NCBI RefSeq assembly: GCF_003987645.1
Contig: NZ_NGKA01000019.1
Span: 1 to 49,815 of the forward strand
Reading direction: 5' to 3'
Source: Vagococcus elongatus
Lineage (GTDB): Bacteria > Bacillota > Bacilli > Lactobacillales > Vagococcaceae
Length of the DNA stretch: 49,815 bases
The first letter of the stretch is position 1; the number at the start of each line of letters is the position of its first letter. This document shows positions 28,307-36,944 of the stretch, piece by piece. The notes under the pieces are model-generated. The model was not told where the DNA came from. It did no database searches and saw only the letters and a list, made by a program, of their open reading frames with translations. The position numbers and the translations under genes were made by a program.

Positions 28307-29008
28307 CTACCACTCAATCGTTTCTACAGAAACTGGATTTTCATTGATTTCAATCTCACGTACTGTGGCATCATTGATATGAATCACTCGGTCTGCCATC
28401 GGTGCAATAGCAGAATTATGCGTGATGACTACTACCGTTTTCCCTGTGATACGGCAACTGTCTTGAAGTAATTTTAAAATTTGTTTCCCTGTTTTATAGT
28501 CCAAAGCCCCTGTCGGCTCATCACACAACAGCAGCTTAGGATTTTTAGCCAGCGCCCGTGCAATCGCCACTCTTTGCTGCTCCCCGCCGGACAATTGTGC
28601 CGGAAAATTATCTTTACGGTGAGATAATCCCACCTGTCCCAAAACTTCATCTACGTCAAGTGCGGCAGAAGTCACCTGAGAAGCCAACTCCACATTTTCT
28701 TTCGCAGTCAGGTTTGAGACTAGATTATAAAATTGAAAAACAAATCCCACATCAATCCTTCGATAAGTCGTGATTTTTTTCTCGTTAAACGTAGCAATAT
28801 CCGTCCCATCCACAATGATCTGTCCCTCATCACAATTATCCATGCCTCCGAGGATATTCAAAACTGTAGATTTTCCAGCACCGCTTGGACCAAGAATGAT
28901 GGCAAATTCCCCTTCATTGATTGAGAAGTTGATATCATTATTAGCCACAATAATATTTTCACCCATGTGATAACGCTTATAAACATTTTTTAATTCTACG
29001 TAGCTCAT
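28307..29008 (-). CDS. ABC transporter ATP-binding protein (MacB/LolD type)
   Basis: A 233-residue ATPase. Motifs: Walker [10 protein letters not shown] (40-48), Q-loop QFYN (92-95), signature LSGGEQQR (139-146), Walker B LLLCDEP (159-165) and H-loop VVITHN. It energises the FtsX-type permease encoded next. It lies 25 nt after the TetR regulator gene and shares the transcript with it. Confidence 0.95.
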   Translation of the reverse strand: MSYVELKNVYKRYHMGENIIVANNDINFSINEGEFAIILGPSGAGKSTVLNILGGMDNCDEGQIIVDGTDIATFNEKKITTYRRIDVGFVFQFYNLVSNLTAKENVELASQVTSAALDVDEVLGQVGLSHRKDNFPAQLSGGEQQRVAIARALAKNPKLLLCDEPTGALDYKTGKQILKLLQDSCRITGKTVVVITHNSAIAPMADRVIHINDATVREIEINENPVSVETIEW

Positions 29009-29033
29009 TTTTTACCTCATTTTGATTTTATTT

Positions 29034-29603
29034 TTATTCTTTACCAATATAACGCGTCCCTTGAATGACTGTTTGATACAATAAATGACCCATTTCTTCT
29101 TCTGATTCCTGCATTCCCTCTTCGAACCATTTTAAAATTATCCCCGCACTGCCGCCAACAATAAATGTGATGAGATAGTTAGTCCAATTGGAGCTGGAAT
29201 TTGATAAATCAAATTCTTCTGCAAAATCGTCTTTAAACAACCGGCGAACAAGCTGATCCATCTGATAAACAAAAGTCAAGGTCGTATCAGTTGATAAAAT
29301 CAGGGAAGCAATCTTCTCATTTTCTCGAATACAACGGAACACACCGTAAAATGCCGCCATCGTTGACTTTGATGTTTCTTCTTCAATCATTTTCACTAAC
29401 TCTGTCAATAGTTGTTGGCTAAGTTGTTGGAGCATGTCGTCAGGATCTTTATAGTGCAAATAAAATGTAGCTCGGCTGATACCTGCTCTTTTAGTCAATT
29501 CACTCACACTGATAGCATTGATCTCTTTTTCTTTTGATAACGACACAAAGGCATCCAATAATTCTTGTTGTGTTTTTAAGATTCTCTTGTCCGTCTTTTT
29601 CAT
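29034..29603 (-). CDS. TetR-family regulator of the ABC transporter operon
   Basis: A 189-residue TetR-type repressor. The helix-turn-helix covers about 10-55 (ISVSELTKRAGISRATFYLHYKDPDDML), and the C-terminal part resembles the TetR_C_7-type domain of DhaS-like regulators (FIVGGSAGIILKWFEEGMQES). The ATG at 29603 follows GGAGGAG by 7 nt and is preferred to TTG 29606. A 24-bp palindrome covers the -35 region of its promoter, indicating autoregulation and control of the transporter operon. Confidence 0.92.
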   Translation of the reverse strand: MKKTDKRILKTQQELLDAFVSLSKEKEINAISVSELTKRAGISRATFYLHYKDPDDMLQQLSQQLLTELVKMIEEETSKSTMAAFYGVFRCIRENEKIASLILSTDTTLTFVYQMDQLVRRLFKDDFAEEFDLSNSSSNWTNYLITFIVGGSAGIILKWFEEGMQESEEEMGHLLYQTVIQGTRYIGKE

Positions 29604-29620
29604 CAAAACTCCTCCAAATC

Positions 29621-29661
29621 TGTATAAATTTTCTCACAATAATTGACAACTGTCAATTATT
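29621..29661 (-). promoter_or_regulatory. Promoter and operator of the TetR-ABC operon
   Basis: A perfect inverted repeat has arms AATAATTGACA (29638-29648) and TGTCAATTATT (29651-29661) with a 2-nt centre. On the minus strand TTGTCA (29649-29644) and TATACA (29626-29621) with 17-nt spacing form a promoter whose -35 box lies inside the palindrome. Confidence 0.65.
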
Positions 29662-29669
29662 TTATCTGT

Positions 29670-29697
29670 TTGAAATTTCCATATTCTTTTGTATAAT
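29670..29697 (+). promoter_or_regulatory. Promoter of the nuclease gene
   Basis: TTGAAA (29670-29675) and TATAAT (29692-29697) with a 16-nt spacer, 24 nt upstream of the nuclease start. Confidence 0.6.
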
Positions 29698-29721
29698 AGT
29701 CATACTTAATGGAGGTTGAAA

Positions 29722-30423
29722 ATGAAAAAGAAGCCATATAAAAAGAAATCATATAAATCTAGTCTTGCCAGAAATAAAAAAAAGAACAAACTGTTCCTCA
29801 TAGGAGCCATAGTGGTTTTAGTTCTTGGGCTCATCGGTGTTGAATTACCAAAAGCAATGATGGATTTTTTTGATGTGCCAGAAGTCGGCACAGTAACTAA
29901 AATCCAACCTGATGATCAACAAACAAACAATGGTTCCGACGAGAAAGCCTCGCATTTTTCTGCTGAAGACTTAGCATTTGAAGGGAAAGGCTGGATCGCC
30001 TACGGTCCTCTTGATAAAGATCAGCGGGCCACCGGTGCAGACGCTCTGATTACTAAAGAAATGATTGGTACCGGCACTAAAGCAAACAGCAACATTCGCC
30101 CCCCCGGCTTTATTTCTGGACTGGCACCCCACGGACATTCTCGGGGACACTTGATTGGCAAACAGTTTGGCGGCAGCGGAGATGACGAACGAAACCTGGT
30201 CACTTTATTTCAATATCCCGTCAACTCGCCTTACATGACCAAATATGAAAACAGAATTCGCCAAGCCGTAGATCAGGGTGAGACAGTAAGGTATCGTGTA
30301 ACGCCTCTATATGATGGAAACGAACCGATGCCCGCTGCTATCCAACTAGAAGCTAAAAGTATTTCTTCTAACGGCAGCATTGACTTTGATGTGACGATTA
30401 TGAATAAGCAGGAAGAGGAATAA
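29722..30423 (+). CDS. Membrane-anchored DNA/RNA non-specific endonuclease (EndA-like)
   Basis: A 233-residue nuclease of the DNA/RNA non-specific (beta-beta-alpha metal) type. A Lys-rich cytoplasmic tail (1-24) and one membrane helix (about 25-43) place the catalytic domain outside. The active-site region HGHSRGHLIGKQFGG corresponds to the D/x-RGH motif with the general-base His, and NLVTLFQYPVNSPYM supplies the metal-binding Asn. Related EndA proteins degrade extracellular DNA or take part in DNA uptake. The ATG at 29722 follows GGAGG by 6 nt. It is followed after 2 nt by a small gene of unknown function. Confidence 0.87.
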   Translation: MKKKPYKKKSYKSSLARNKKKNKLFLIGAIVVLVLGLIGVELPKAMMDFFDVPEVGTVTKIQPDDQQTNNGSDEKASHFSAEDLAFEGKGWIAYGPLDKDQRATGADALITKEMIGTGTKANSNIRPPGFISGLAPHGHSRGHLIGKQFGGSGDDERNLVTLFQYPVNSPYMTKYENRIRQAVDQGETVRYRVTPLYDGNEPMPAAIQLEAKSISSNGSIDFDVTIMNKQEEE

Positions 30424-30425
30424 TC

Positions 30426-30821
30426 ATGATAGGACAGTTATTTATTACTCAGCTGCTGGCATTAGAGGATGATTCGATAGTCTCCTTCAAAAAGATGCTT
30501 GCCAGCGAAAAAATTGAAGAGGTCAACGATGTGTTGATTTTTCAACAACCAATGGTGACAGATGTTTTTAATAACGTGAGTCAATCTTTGTACTCTCCTT
30601 ATACTATCTCCAATAATTTTTTGCTGGAAAATGAAGCTGAAGTTTTGGCGATGACGATTGATGGAGATTTTATTTGCGGCAATGAGCAGTACACCTATTG
30701 CATACCAAAAAATCTGCTTAAATCCGATATGGAAAAATTTAATCTGCCTATAAGGAGTTTTTTTCTAGCACTGGAATCCGGTGAAGAGCAATCTCAAATC
30801 CTTCCCGATCATCTTTTTTGA
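30426..30821 (+). CDS. Small acidic protein coupled to the nuclease gene
   Basis: Not recognised with confidence. The 131-residue protein is acidic, has no signal peptide and ends with IDGDFICGNEQYTYCIPKNLL and LPIRSFFLALESG, which faintly recalls SUKH/SMI1-type immunity proteins. It starts 2 nt after the nuclease stop with AGAGGA, so the two are probably co-translated. It could be a cytosolic inhibitor or assembly partner of the nuclease; this is inference from position. Confidence 0.7.
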   Translation: MIGQLFITQLLALEDDSIVSFKKMLASEKIEEVNDVLIFQQPMVTDVFNNVSQSLYSPYTISNNFLLENEAEVLAMTIDGDFICGNEQYTYCIPKNLLKSDMEKFNLPIRSFFLALESGEEQSQILPDHLF

Positions 30822-30880
30822 AACACTCTGCCGGAAAGAAACAAGCCTAAGTAGCAGCAGCTTTTGAAAAGAGGGATTTA

Positions 30881-31579
30881 ATGAAAAAAATCATGCTTAC
30901 TAAAGACAATAGTCCTATCTATTATGATGTTTTGGGCGAGGGGAAACCTCTATTATTTCTCCATGGCAACAGCCAAAATAATCGTTATTTTGAAAAACAA
31001 ATCAAGGATTTCTCAAAAAATTACCAATTATTTTTGCTGGATACAAGAGACCATGGCAAATCCAGAAATACCCAGAAACATTTGGACATGGCTTTAATCA
31101 TCGAAGATATCCGCCAACTGATGACAATTGAAAAATTAGCCTCCCTTAGTATGATTGGTTTCAGCGACGGGGCGAATATTGCTCTGACCTATGCTTGCAA
31201 ATATCCTGAACAAGTAGAAAAATTAGTTTTATCCTCCCCTAACGTTTATGCAGAGGGACTTAAAGCTGCCCATCTTGTAAAATCAACTGCTTTACTTCGT
31301 TTGACACGTTCATTTAAACTGACAAAAATCAGCCGTGTCATCAATTTAAGCCTAACCGATTTACCCATCACTAAGGGGGAAATGAAAAAAATCACCTGTC
31401 CAGTCTTAGTTATAGGAGGAGCTTTCGATATCATCAAGCTCAGCCACATGGAAAAAATAGCAGAGCAACTGCCCAACGCTTCTTTTATCGTGGCTAAAAA
31501 TACAGGCCATTCTGTGCCGAGACTGCGGCCCAAATGGTTCAATCACCATGTCTTGTCTTTTTTAGCTGAAAAAAATTAG
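30881..31579 (+). CDS. Alpha/beta hydrolase
   Basis: A 232-residue cytosolic alpha/beta-hydrolase fold enzyme. The oxyanion motif LHGN (27-30), nucleophile elbow GFSDG (Ser95), acid Asp183 (GGAFDI) and His210 (TGHSVP) are all present. It is probably an esterase or related hydrolase of unknown substrate. GAGGG precedes the ATG. It lies 59 nt after the nuclease partner gene on the same strand and ends at a shared terminator. Confidence 0.9.
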   Translation: MKKIMLTKDNSPIYYDVLGEGKPLLFLHGNSQNNRYFEKQIKDFSKNYQLFLLDTRDHGKSRNTQKHLDMALIIEDIRQLMTIEKLASLSMIGFSDGANIALTYACKYPEQVEKLVLSSPNVYAEGLKAAHLVKSTALLRLTRSFKLTKISRVINLSLTDLPITKGEMKKITCPVLVIGGAFDIIKLSHMEKIAEQLPNASFIVAKNTGHSVPRLRPKWFNHHVLSFLAEKN

Positions 31580-31616
31580 TTGATTGCCTTTCGTACAAAC
31601 AAAAAATAAAAAAATT

Positions 31617-31653
31617 CCCCATGAGATAGATTCATTGATTCTGTCTCATGGGG
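31617..31653. terminator. Bidirectional terminator between hydrolase and dlt operon
   Basis: CCCCATGAGA (31617-31626) and TCTCATGGGG (31644-31653) form a perfect stem between convergent genes, with T-rich flanks on the plus strand and an A run on the left that gives a T run for minus-strand dlt transcripts. Confidence 0.85.
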
Positions 31654-31714
31654 GTCATTTTCAATTTTTTAATTCTCTCAAATATAGACATTTATAAGCT
31701 GCCAACAACGACAA

Positions 31715-32980
31715 TCAAAACTGTCGTTCTTTTTGCCATTCTTCCGATAAAAAGTAATGATTATCAATTTTAATTTTGTCTTTAGGTTCCTTTTTATCTT
31801 TTAAAAATGTCTGCAAGTCCTGATCTAACAGTAACCAGCCGCGCCAGCCAATATGTATTGTATCTTCCATAAAGTAATCTTCTCCACGAAGGTGTGTGTA
31901 ATCTGCTACTTGGTTAAATCCTTGGGAATGCAGCTGCTTTGTAATTTTTTCACTAAAGTCATCCAGCATCTCTCTAGACAACCCCGTATAGTCCGACCAA
32001 CGTTGATTGACTGGCGGGATAACGAACAAGGCATCCACATTATTTTCTGCCAACTCATTTAAAACCAGTTGGAAATCCGAAAATTCAGGGGACTCAAGAT
32101 AATCATAAGATGTCTGAGAATTTTCCAGCTTGTCTTTTAACGGTGCAATCCGCTGTGAATAAAAATTATTGGCAATGCCAAAGTCATTATTAGTTGTTTT
32201 CTGCTCGCCTATTTTATATGCAAGTGTCTCTAATTTCCCCAATGAATAATCTTCCGGAAGTTCATTGATTGCTTTTTTAATCCGGCTTTCCTTGTGTTGA
32301 ATGGCTATCCGACTGAAAATCAAATCTTCGTGCGCCAGCAAGTTGTATTGCCGGCGACAATTTTTAAGTTCCAGCTTTGATAATTTTTGCTGCTCTTCGA
32401 TTTTCCCCAACATCTGACTTAACCTAGTATCAGAAGTAATGCTAGAGAAGCTCAATAATCGCTCCGCTACAAACTGTTCATCTTCCCCAATTTCTTTTCC
32501 TTCAAGGGACAGCAGCCACTGATAGGTTTGCAAAGGCGAGTAGTAAACTGAAAACATCTGATCACTCACACCGTTCTTGACGAACCACTGTGGAGAAATG
32601 ATAAACACAATCTGCTTTCCTTTCAGCTCATCCTTCATCGAATGAAGCATAAAAAAATGCGACAATGATTGTGTGCCCGGTGCCCCCAAAAGAAACGGCT
32701 CATATCCCCGATGATACTTTCTTGCCATCACTGTAGGATGAAAAGCATTGATCCGACTCAGCTCAGAAGAACCCAAAAAAGGCAAGTAGTCCGAGGAAGC
32801 GGCCGCACTATTTTTATAGGTATTCCCTTTAATCACATTGATGGACATGGAGGGGGCAGACTTCTTCAATTCTTTTTGCGACGGTGCTTTGAGCCAGTCT
32901 ATCGGAGAAAAAAACAGTGCCAATAAGAGCAGTACTGCAAGCACTAGCGGGCCCAGAGCCATTGTTATTTTCTTTTTCAT
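31715..32980 (-). CDS. dltD: D-alanyl transfer protein DltD
   Basis: Last enzyme of teichoic acid D-alanylation; a membrane-anchored, externally facing SGNH-like protein needed to move D-alanine onto lipoteichoic acid. The 421 residues have an N-terminal anchor (about 8-27), the GSSEL block (70-74) with catalytic Ser, and the C-terminal DTIHIGWRGW block with the catalytic His. It starts 2 nt after dltC. Confidence 0.95.
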   Translation of the reverse strand: MKKKITMALGPLVLAVLLLLALFFSPIDWLKAPSQKELKKSAPSMSINVIKGNTYKNSAAASSDYLPFLGSSELSRINAFHPTVMARKYHRGYEPFLLGAPGTQSLSHFFMLHSMKDELKGKQIVFIISPQWFVKNGVSDQMFSVYYSPLQTYQWLLSLEGKEIGEDEQFVAERLLSFSSITSDTRLSQMLGKIEEQQKLSKLELKNCRRQYNLLAHEDLIFSRIAIQHKESRIKKAINELPEDYSLGKLETLAYKIGEQKTTNNDFGIANNFYSQRIAPLKDKLENSQTSYDYLESPEFSDFQLVLNELAENNVDALFVIPPVNQRWSDYTGLSREMLDDFSEKITKQLHSQGFNQVADYTHLRGEDYFMEDTIHIGWRGWLLLDQDLQTFLKDKKEPKDKIKIDNHYFLSEEWQKERQF

Positions 32981-32982
32981 GA

Positions 32983-33222
32983 TTATCCCTGCAAGCTGAC
33001 TACTTGATCAATAATTTGTTGAGGTGTGCCCCAATCTGATCGATCAAATTCTGACACTGGCACCGTCACATCCAGTTGATTTTCAAGTTCTACTAACAAC
33101 TGTACGGTTCCCAATGAGTCTAAAATACCTTCGTCATAAAGGTCCATATCTAAGACTTCTTTGACCTCGTCACTTCCAGTGATTGATTCTAATATATCCA
33201 AAACGGTTTCTTTTGTTGTCAT
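32983..33222 (-). CDS. dltC: D-alanyl carrier protein DltC
   Basis: A 79-residue acyl-carrier-like protein; Ser36 in DSLG carries the phosphopantetheine arm to which DltA attaches D-alanine. TTAGGAGGA precedes the ATG. It is encoded between dltB and dltD in the usual order. Confidence 0.97.
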   Translation of the reverse strand: MTTKETVLDILESITGSDEVKEVLDMDLYDEGILDSLGTVQLLVELENQLDVTVPVSEFDRSDWGTPQQIIDQVVSLQG

Positions 33223-33233
33223 AATAAATCCTC

Positions 33234-34466
33234 CTAAATGTTATAAGTGAAAAAAAGTTTGAGCAGTGTATCAAAGTAGCCTGAAAAAATCAGTAAACTA
33301 AAGCAAACAGCATGAAAAGTCAGAAAAATAGATAATCCTTTTGTTGCCATATTGCTTGGGATTTTTTCCTTGTGTTTCTTTTTAAAGCGAATCCAAGCAT
33401 CCGTCAAACAGATGAGTGACGCATGGAATAATCCGTAAACGATATAATACCATGTCAGTCCGTGCCAAACGCCCATAATGAGAAATAAAGCAAAGTAGCC
33501 CACATTAGAAGCTACGATTCGACTTTTGAATACTTTTTTCTTTATTAATGTAAACATCAAACGCATATAGACATAATCTCTGAACCAAAATGACAGAGAC
33601 ATGTGCCATCTGTTCCAAAACTCTTTGATATTGGCACTGATAAAAGGTTTGTTAAAGTTTATCGGTGTTTCATGCCCTAATAGGTAGCTGACACCGACAG
33701 CAAACAAACTATATCCCGCAAAATCAAAGAACAAATAAAAGCTGTAAGTATACATGTAACCTAAACTGCCTAAGAAAAGAAAGCCTTGATTCACCGCCTT
33801 ATCTTGGATAATCGGTAACAGCTGGCTCCCTAAAACATAACCGATAATAAACTTATACAGACAGCCGATAATGATGTAATGAATACCTTTGCCCAATAGT
33901 TCAACATATTTTTCGCTGGAAGGCGGTTGATGAAGCTCCGCAGTAAACCGGCGAAAACGATCGATAGGTCCGGAAGATATGGTTGGGAAAAAAATCAAAA
34001 ATTGTATGTAATCTCTGAGTCTCAGCTCTTTGATTAATCCGTCCCGTATTTCCATTATTACTTGAACTGATTTGAACGTAAGATATGAGTACCCTAAAAA
34101 ATATAATAAGGGCTGTGTTTCCGTATAAAGTGGCAAAACTTTGATTAATATCATCGGCAAAAGACTTAAAAAGATACTCAGATAAAACCAGCTGCCACGG
34201 TTCGCTGTTTGCCGGTAGCGAACATAACTAGCAGCTATTAAGAGTTGCCACACCACATAAGCAATTAAAGCAAACCCTTGCTGACGATGGGGTCCGCCAA
34301 AACTCATCCACAAGAAAAATAATGTGAGAAAAGCTTGATATCCTCCTAATCGTTTGCCTTTCAAAGAAGCAAAAATCGACGGCAGCAATAAAATTCCCAA
34401 TATGACAAAATAAAAAGGTTTTTCATAAGGGGTTAAAAATGGGAAAGCACTCAACCATTGACTCAT
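33234..34466 (-). CDS. dltB: D-alanyl transfer membrane protein DltB (MBOAT)
   Basis: A 410-residue polytopic MBOAT-family acyltransferase that passes D-alanine from DltC across the membrane. The conserved catalytic His is in GVWHGLTWYY, after the cytoplasmic NIKEFWNRWHMSLSFWFRDYV segment typical of the family. The gene overlaps dltA by 4 bp (ATGA), implying translational coupling. Confidence 0.97.
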   Translation of the reverse strand: MSQWLSAFPFLTPYEKPFYFVILGILLLPSIFASLKGKRLGGYQAFLTLFFLWMSFGGPHRQQGFALIAYVVWQLLIAASYVRYRQTANRGSWFYLSIFLSLLPMILIKVLPLYTETQPLLYFLGYSYLTFKSVQVIMEIRDGLIKELRLRDYIQFLIFFPTISSGPIDRFRRFTAELHQPPSSEKYVELLGKGIHYIIIGCLYKFIIGYVLGSQLLPIIQDKAVNQGFLFLGSLGYMYTYSFYLFFDFAGYSLFAVGVSYLLGHETPINFNKPFISANIKEFWNRWHMSLSFWFRDYVYMRLMFTLIKKKVFKSRIVASNVGYFALFLIMGVWHGLTWYYIVYGLFHASLICLTDAWIRFKKKHKEKIPSNMATKGLSIFLTFHAVCFSLLIFSGYFDTLLKLFFTYNI

Positions 34467-35977
34467 GACGGATTCACCTCTGCCATCAGCTGTTTACGAT
34501 CGATTTTTCCGTTGCTGGTCAAAGGCAGCTGCGAAGCAAACACAAATTTTTGCGGCATCATATAAGCCATTAATTTTTCTTTCAACAAGCCTTTTAATGC
34601 TTTGGCAGTTTCTCTAGGATTTTCCGGCTCCCCTTGTTCCAAAACCACATAAGCAATCAACTGCTGAACTTTATGATTTTGATATTTAGGAACCACACAG
34701 GCTTTTTGGACCGATGACAAACTCAAAAGATGGTGGTCAATGTCGCCCAGTTCCATACGATACCCATGCCATTTGATTTGGAAATCCAACCGTCCCTGAT
34801 AAAACAGCAGACCATCCTTCAAGTAACCCCCATCTCCTGTACGATAAGCTGGTAATCCTTGGTAGGAAAAAAAGGATTCAGCCGTTTTGTCTGCATTTCT
34901 GAAATATCCTCTAGAAACACTTGGCCCTGCAATCACTACTTCACCAAACTCGCCCTCTGACAAAGGTTGGTCCTGATCGTCAAAAATATATATTTTAGTA
35001 TCTTCTTTTACTTTTCCTAGGGGTAATCGTTCATATTTCTCTAAAATTTCTTTGGTGATTTGAACACCAGAAACCGCAACCGTAGCTTCTGTCGGTCCAT
35101 AAGTATTATATATTTTTGCTTGAGGAAAACGTTCCAATAATTTATCAGCGACTTTATGAGGCAGCTCCTCGCCGCAAAACAAAAAATGAGATAGCTCCGG
35201 CAGTGTCCCTGCCCTGAAGTCGGGAGTCACTAAACAAATTTCTATTAAAGAAGGGGTAGATACCCAAACATTTAATTTCAAATCAGGCAGTGTTCGAAAT
35301 AAAACCGGGAAATTATCAACCGTGTCTTTTTCAAGGGGAACCAGTGTCCCGCCCGTCAATAGTGCAGGAAAAACATCCATAACAGACAAATCAAATGAAA
35401 ATGGTGCCTGACATAAATACCGCTGACCTTGAGCAAGACTAAAATCTGTCATCATCCACTGAAGAAAACTTGCCAGATTATTGTAACTGATTTGAACTCC
35501 TTTAGGTTTTCCAGTGGTCCCTGAGGTAAAAATGATATAGGTCAAATCATCTCCTGTAACCTGATTTTCAGAAGGATAGGATTTGCTTTTTTTAACAATC
35601 TCATCAAACTCTTTAAGACGAACCAAGTGTTTCGCAGGTATTTCCCACTGATCAAAAGCTACGACACAAACTGGTTCTGCCTCCTCATGAATCAGCTTTA
35701 TCCGTTCCGCAGGCGTATGGGAGTCTACCGGGACATAAGGATGTCCTGCTTTCATACAGGCAATAAAACTTACCAATACTTCTTTGGTCAGTCCTCCTGC
35801 CACTAAAATAGGCTCTTTACCTGAAAATTTACTACTGAAATACGCAGCTAGGCCATCCGATTCTTTCTCTAGTTCGCCATAAGTCAACGTCTCCCCAGTT
35901 TGTCTGTCATCGAAACACAAGTGCATCGGTGCAGTTTTTGCTGTTTGGCTAATTGCCTCAAGGATTAAATTTCCCAT
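34463..35977 (-). CDS. dltA: D-alanine--D-alanyl carrier protein ligase DltA
   Basis: A cytosolic adenylation enzyme that activates D-alanine with ATP and loads it onto DltC. The 504 residues include the P-loop FTSGTTGKPKGV, the YGPTEATVAVSG block and the C-terminal catalytic Lys in TSNGKIDRK. The frame opens at 36016, but the ATG at 35977 (MGNLILEAI) with AAGGGAG upstream gives the usual length. dltX precedes it. Confidence 0.96.
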   Translation of the reverse strand: MGNLILEAISQTAKTAPMHLCFDDRQTGETLTYGELEKESDGLAAYFSSKFSGKEPILVAGGLTKEVLVSFIACMKAGHPYVPVDSHTPAERIKLIHEEAEPVCVVAFDQWEIPAKHLVRLKEFDEIVKKSKSYPSENQVTGDDLTYIIFTSGTTGKPKGVQISYNNLASFLQWMMTDFSLAQGQRYLCQAPFSFDLSVMDVFPALLTGGTLVPLEKDTVDNFPVLFRTLPDLKLNVWVSTPSLIEICLVTPDFRAGTLPELSHFLFCGEELPHKVADKLLERFPQAKIYNTYGPTEATVAVSGVQITKEILEKYERLPLGKVKEDTKIYIFDDQDQPLSEGEFGEVVIAGPSVSRGYFRNADKTAESFFSYQGLPAYRTGDGGYLKDGLLFYQGRLDFQIKWHGYRMELGDIDHHLLSLSSVQKACVVPKYQNHKVQQLIAYVVLEQGEPENPRETAKALKGLLKEKLMAYMMPQKFVFASQLPLTSNGKIDRKQLMAEVNPS

Positions 35978-36113
35978 TGTTTCATCACTCCCTTTTACCC
36001 GTTGTTTAATTTCCAAAACTCTGACTGGTAGTTATTACCGGTTGGATTCTGTCTAAAATCCTTCAAAATACTCGGCTTCATGTCATCTTATATGTCCTAA
36101 AATCTAATTTCCC

Positions 36114-36275
36114 TTAGAATTGGTTATAAATAAATGACCCTCCGCCCACATGACTGTAATGATATAGGTAAAACAGAACGAGTAGAATAAGGAAATACAG
36201 CACGGTTTTTCCAACAAAAATCCCTGTGTTTTTTATTTTTTCATTCTGATAAGCCTTCGTTAATCTCAAAAACAT
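36114..36275 (-). CDS. dltX: Teichoic acid D-Ala incorporation-associated protein DltX
   Basis: A 53-residue single-pass membrane protein upstream of dltA. One hydrophobic helix (about 23-38, TVLYFLILLVLFYLY) is followed by an external tail ending in SFIYNQF, the conserved C-terminal motif of DltX. DltX assists D-alanylation, with its C-terminus needed for the transfer step in relatives. The gene is too short for usual ORF filters; GGAATG-type spacing upstream (AGAAAGGAATG) supports the start. Confidence 0.88.
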   Translation of the reverse strand: MFLRLTKAYQNEKIKNTGIFVGKTVLYFLILLVLFYLYHYSHVGGGSFIYNQF

Positions 36276-36488
36276 TTTAATCACATTCCTTTCTCAAGAT
36301 ACTTTAGTTATAAATGAATACACTGATAGGAACTCCTGTGTATTTTTCATCAATCATCAAAAATCATATCTGACCCTATCATAGTATTCTTTTCTCCGAA
36401 CTTCTATCCATCATTTGGAGGAATATTATCTCCTACTTAAGACGGATTTTTTCGGATAATTTAATGTTAGCTCCCGAATACGTTTAGT

Positions 36489-36516
36489 ATTATATCACCG
36501 GGATTCCATCACACAA
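36489..36516 (-). promoter_or_regulatory. Candidate promoter of the dlt operon
   Basis: On the minus strand TTGTGT (36516-36511) and TATAAT (36494-36489) are separated by 16 nt. It is the best sigma-A-like pair upstream of dltX. Confidence 0.45.
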
Positions 36517-36701
36517 CTAACAAAATTGTAAGGTAACTAATAAGTTGCACCATAAGACCTTACATGTTCAAAAAAATATTTTAAAGAGCTCTTGCTAAAA
36601 AGTAAACTAAAAAAACTGACAATCCTCGTCATCGTCTTTGACTGAATTTTTATCAATTAATACTTTTACGGAGTAAATTGAGATGGAATTTTTAAAAAAA
36701 C

Positions 36702-36724
36702 CGGCAGAGAAATTTTCTCTGCCG
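36702..36724 (-). terminator. Terminator of the TIM-barrel/HAD/VanW cassette
   Basis: CGGCAGAGAA (36702-36711) and TTCTCTGCCG (36715-36724) with a 3-nt loop; a T run follows on the minus strand. It lies about 220 nt beyond the vanW stop. Confidence 0.75.
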
Positions 36725-36944
36725 ATTTCACGATTTATATTCAATTTTCTGTTTCTCTGCCTCCCAATGCCTTAGCTTAAAAAGCCGCTACTGCTTTAGG
36801 TGATTTTCAAACAAGATGGTAAGAACTCTCAAAAAATTAACATTACTTAAAATCGTCATCGGAAAAGAGAACATCGATTCGTCATAAGATTAATGTAGAT
36901 AAATTATAGAACGATGAAATAAATTTCAAGCTTAACATCATCTT

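Larger units (their letters stand above)
36276..36944. other. dlt promoter region and downstream flank of vanW
   Basis: No protein gene. Contains the candidate dlt promoter (36489-36516), giving a leader of about 200 nt before dltX, and the terminator at 36702-36724 that closes the VanW cassette. No recognisable riboswitch. Confidence 0.5.
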
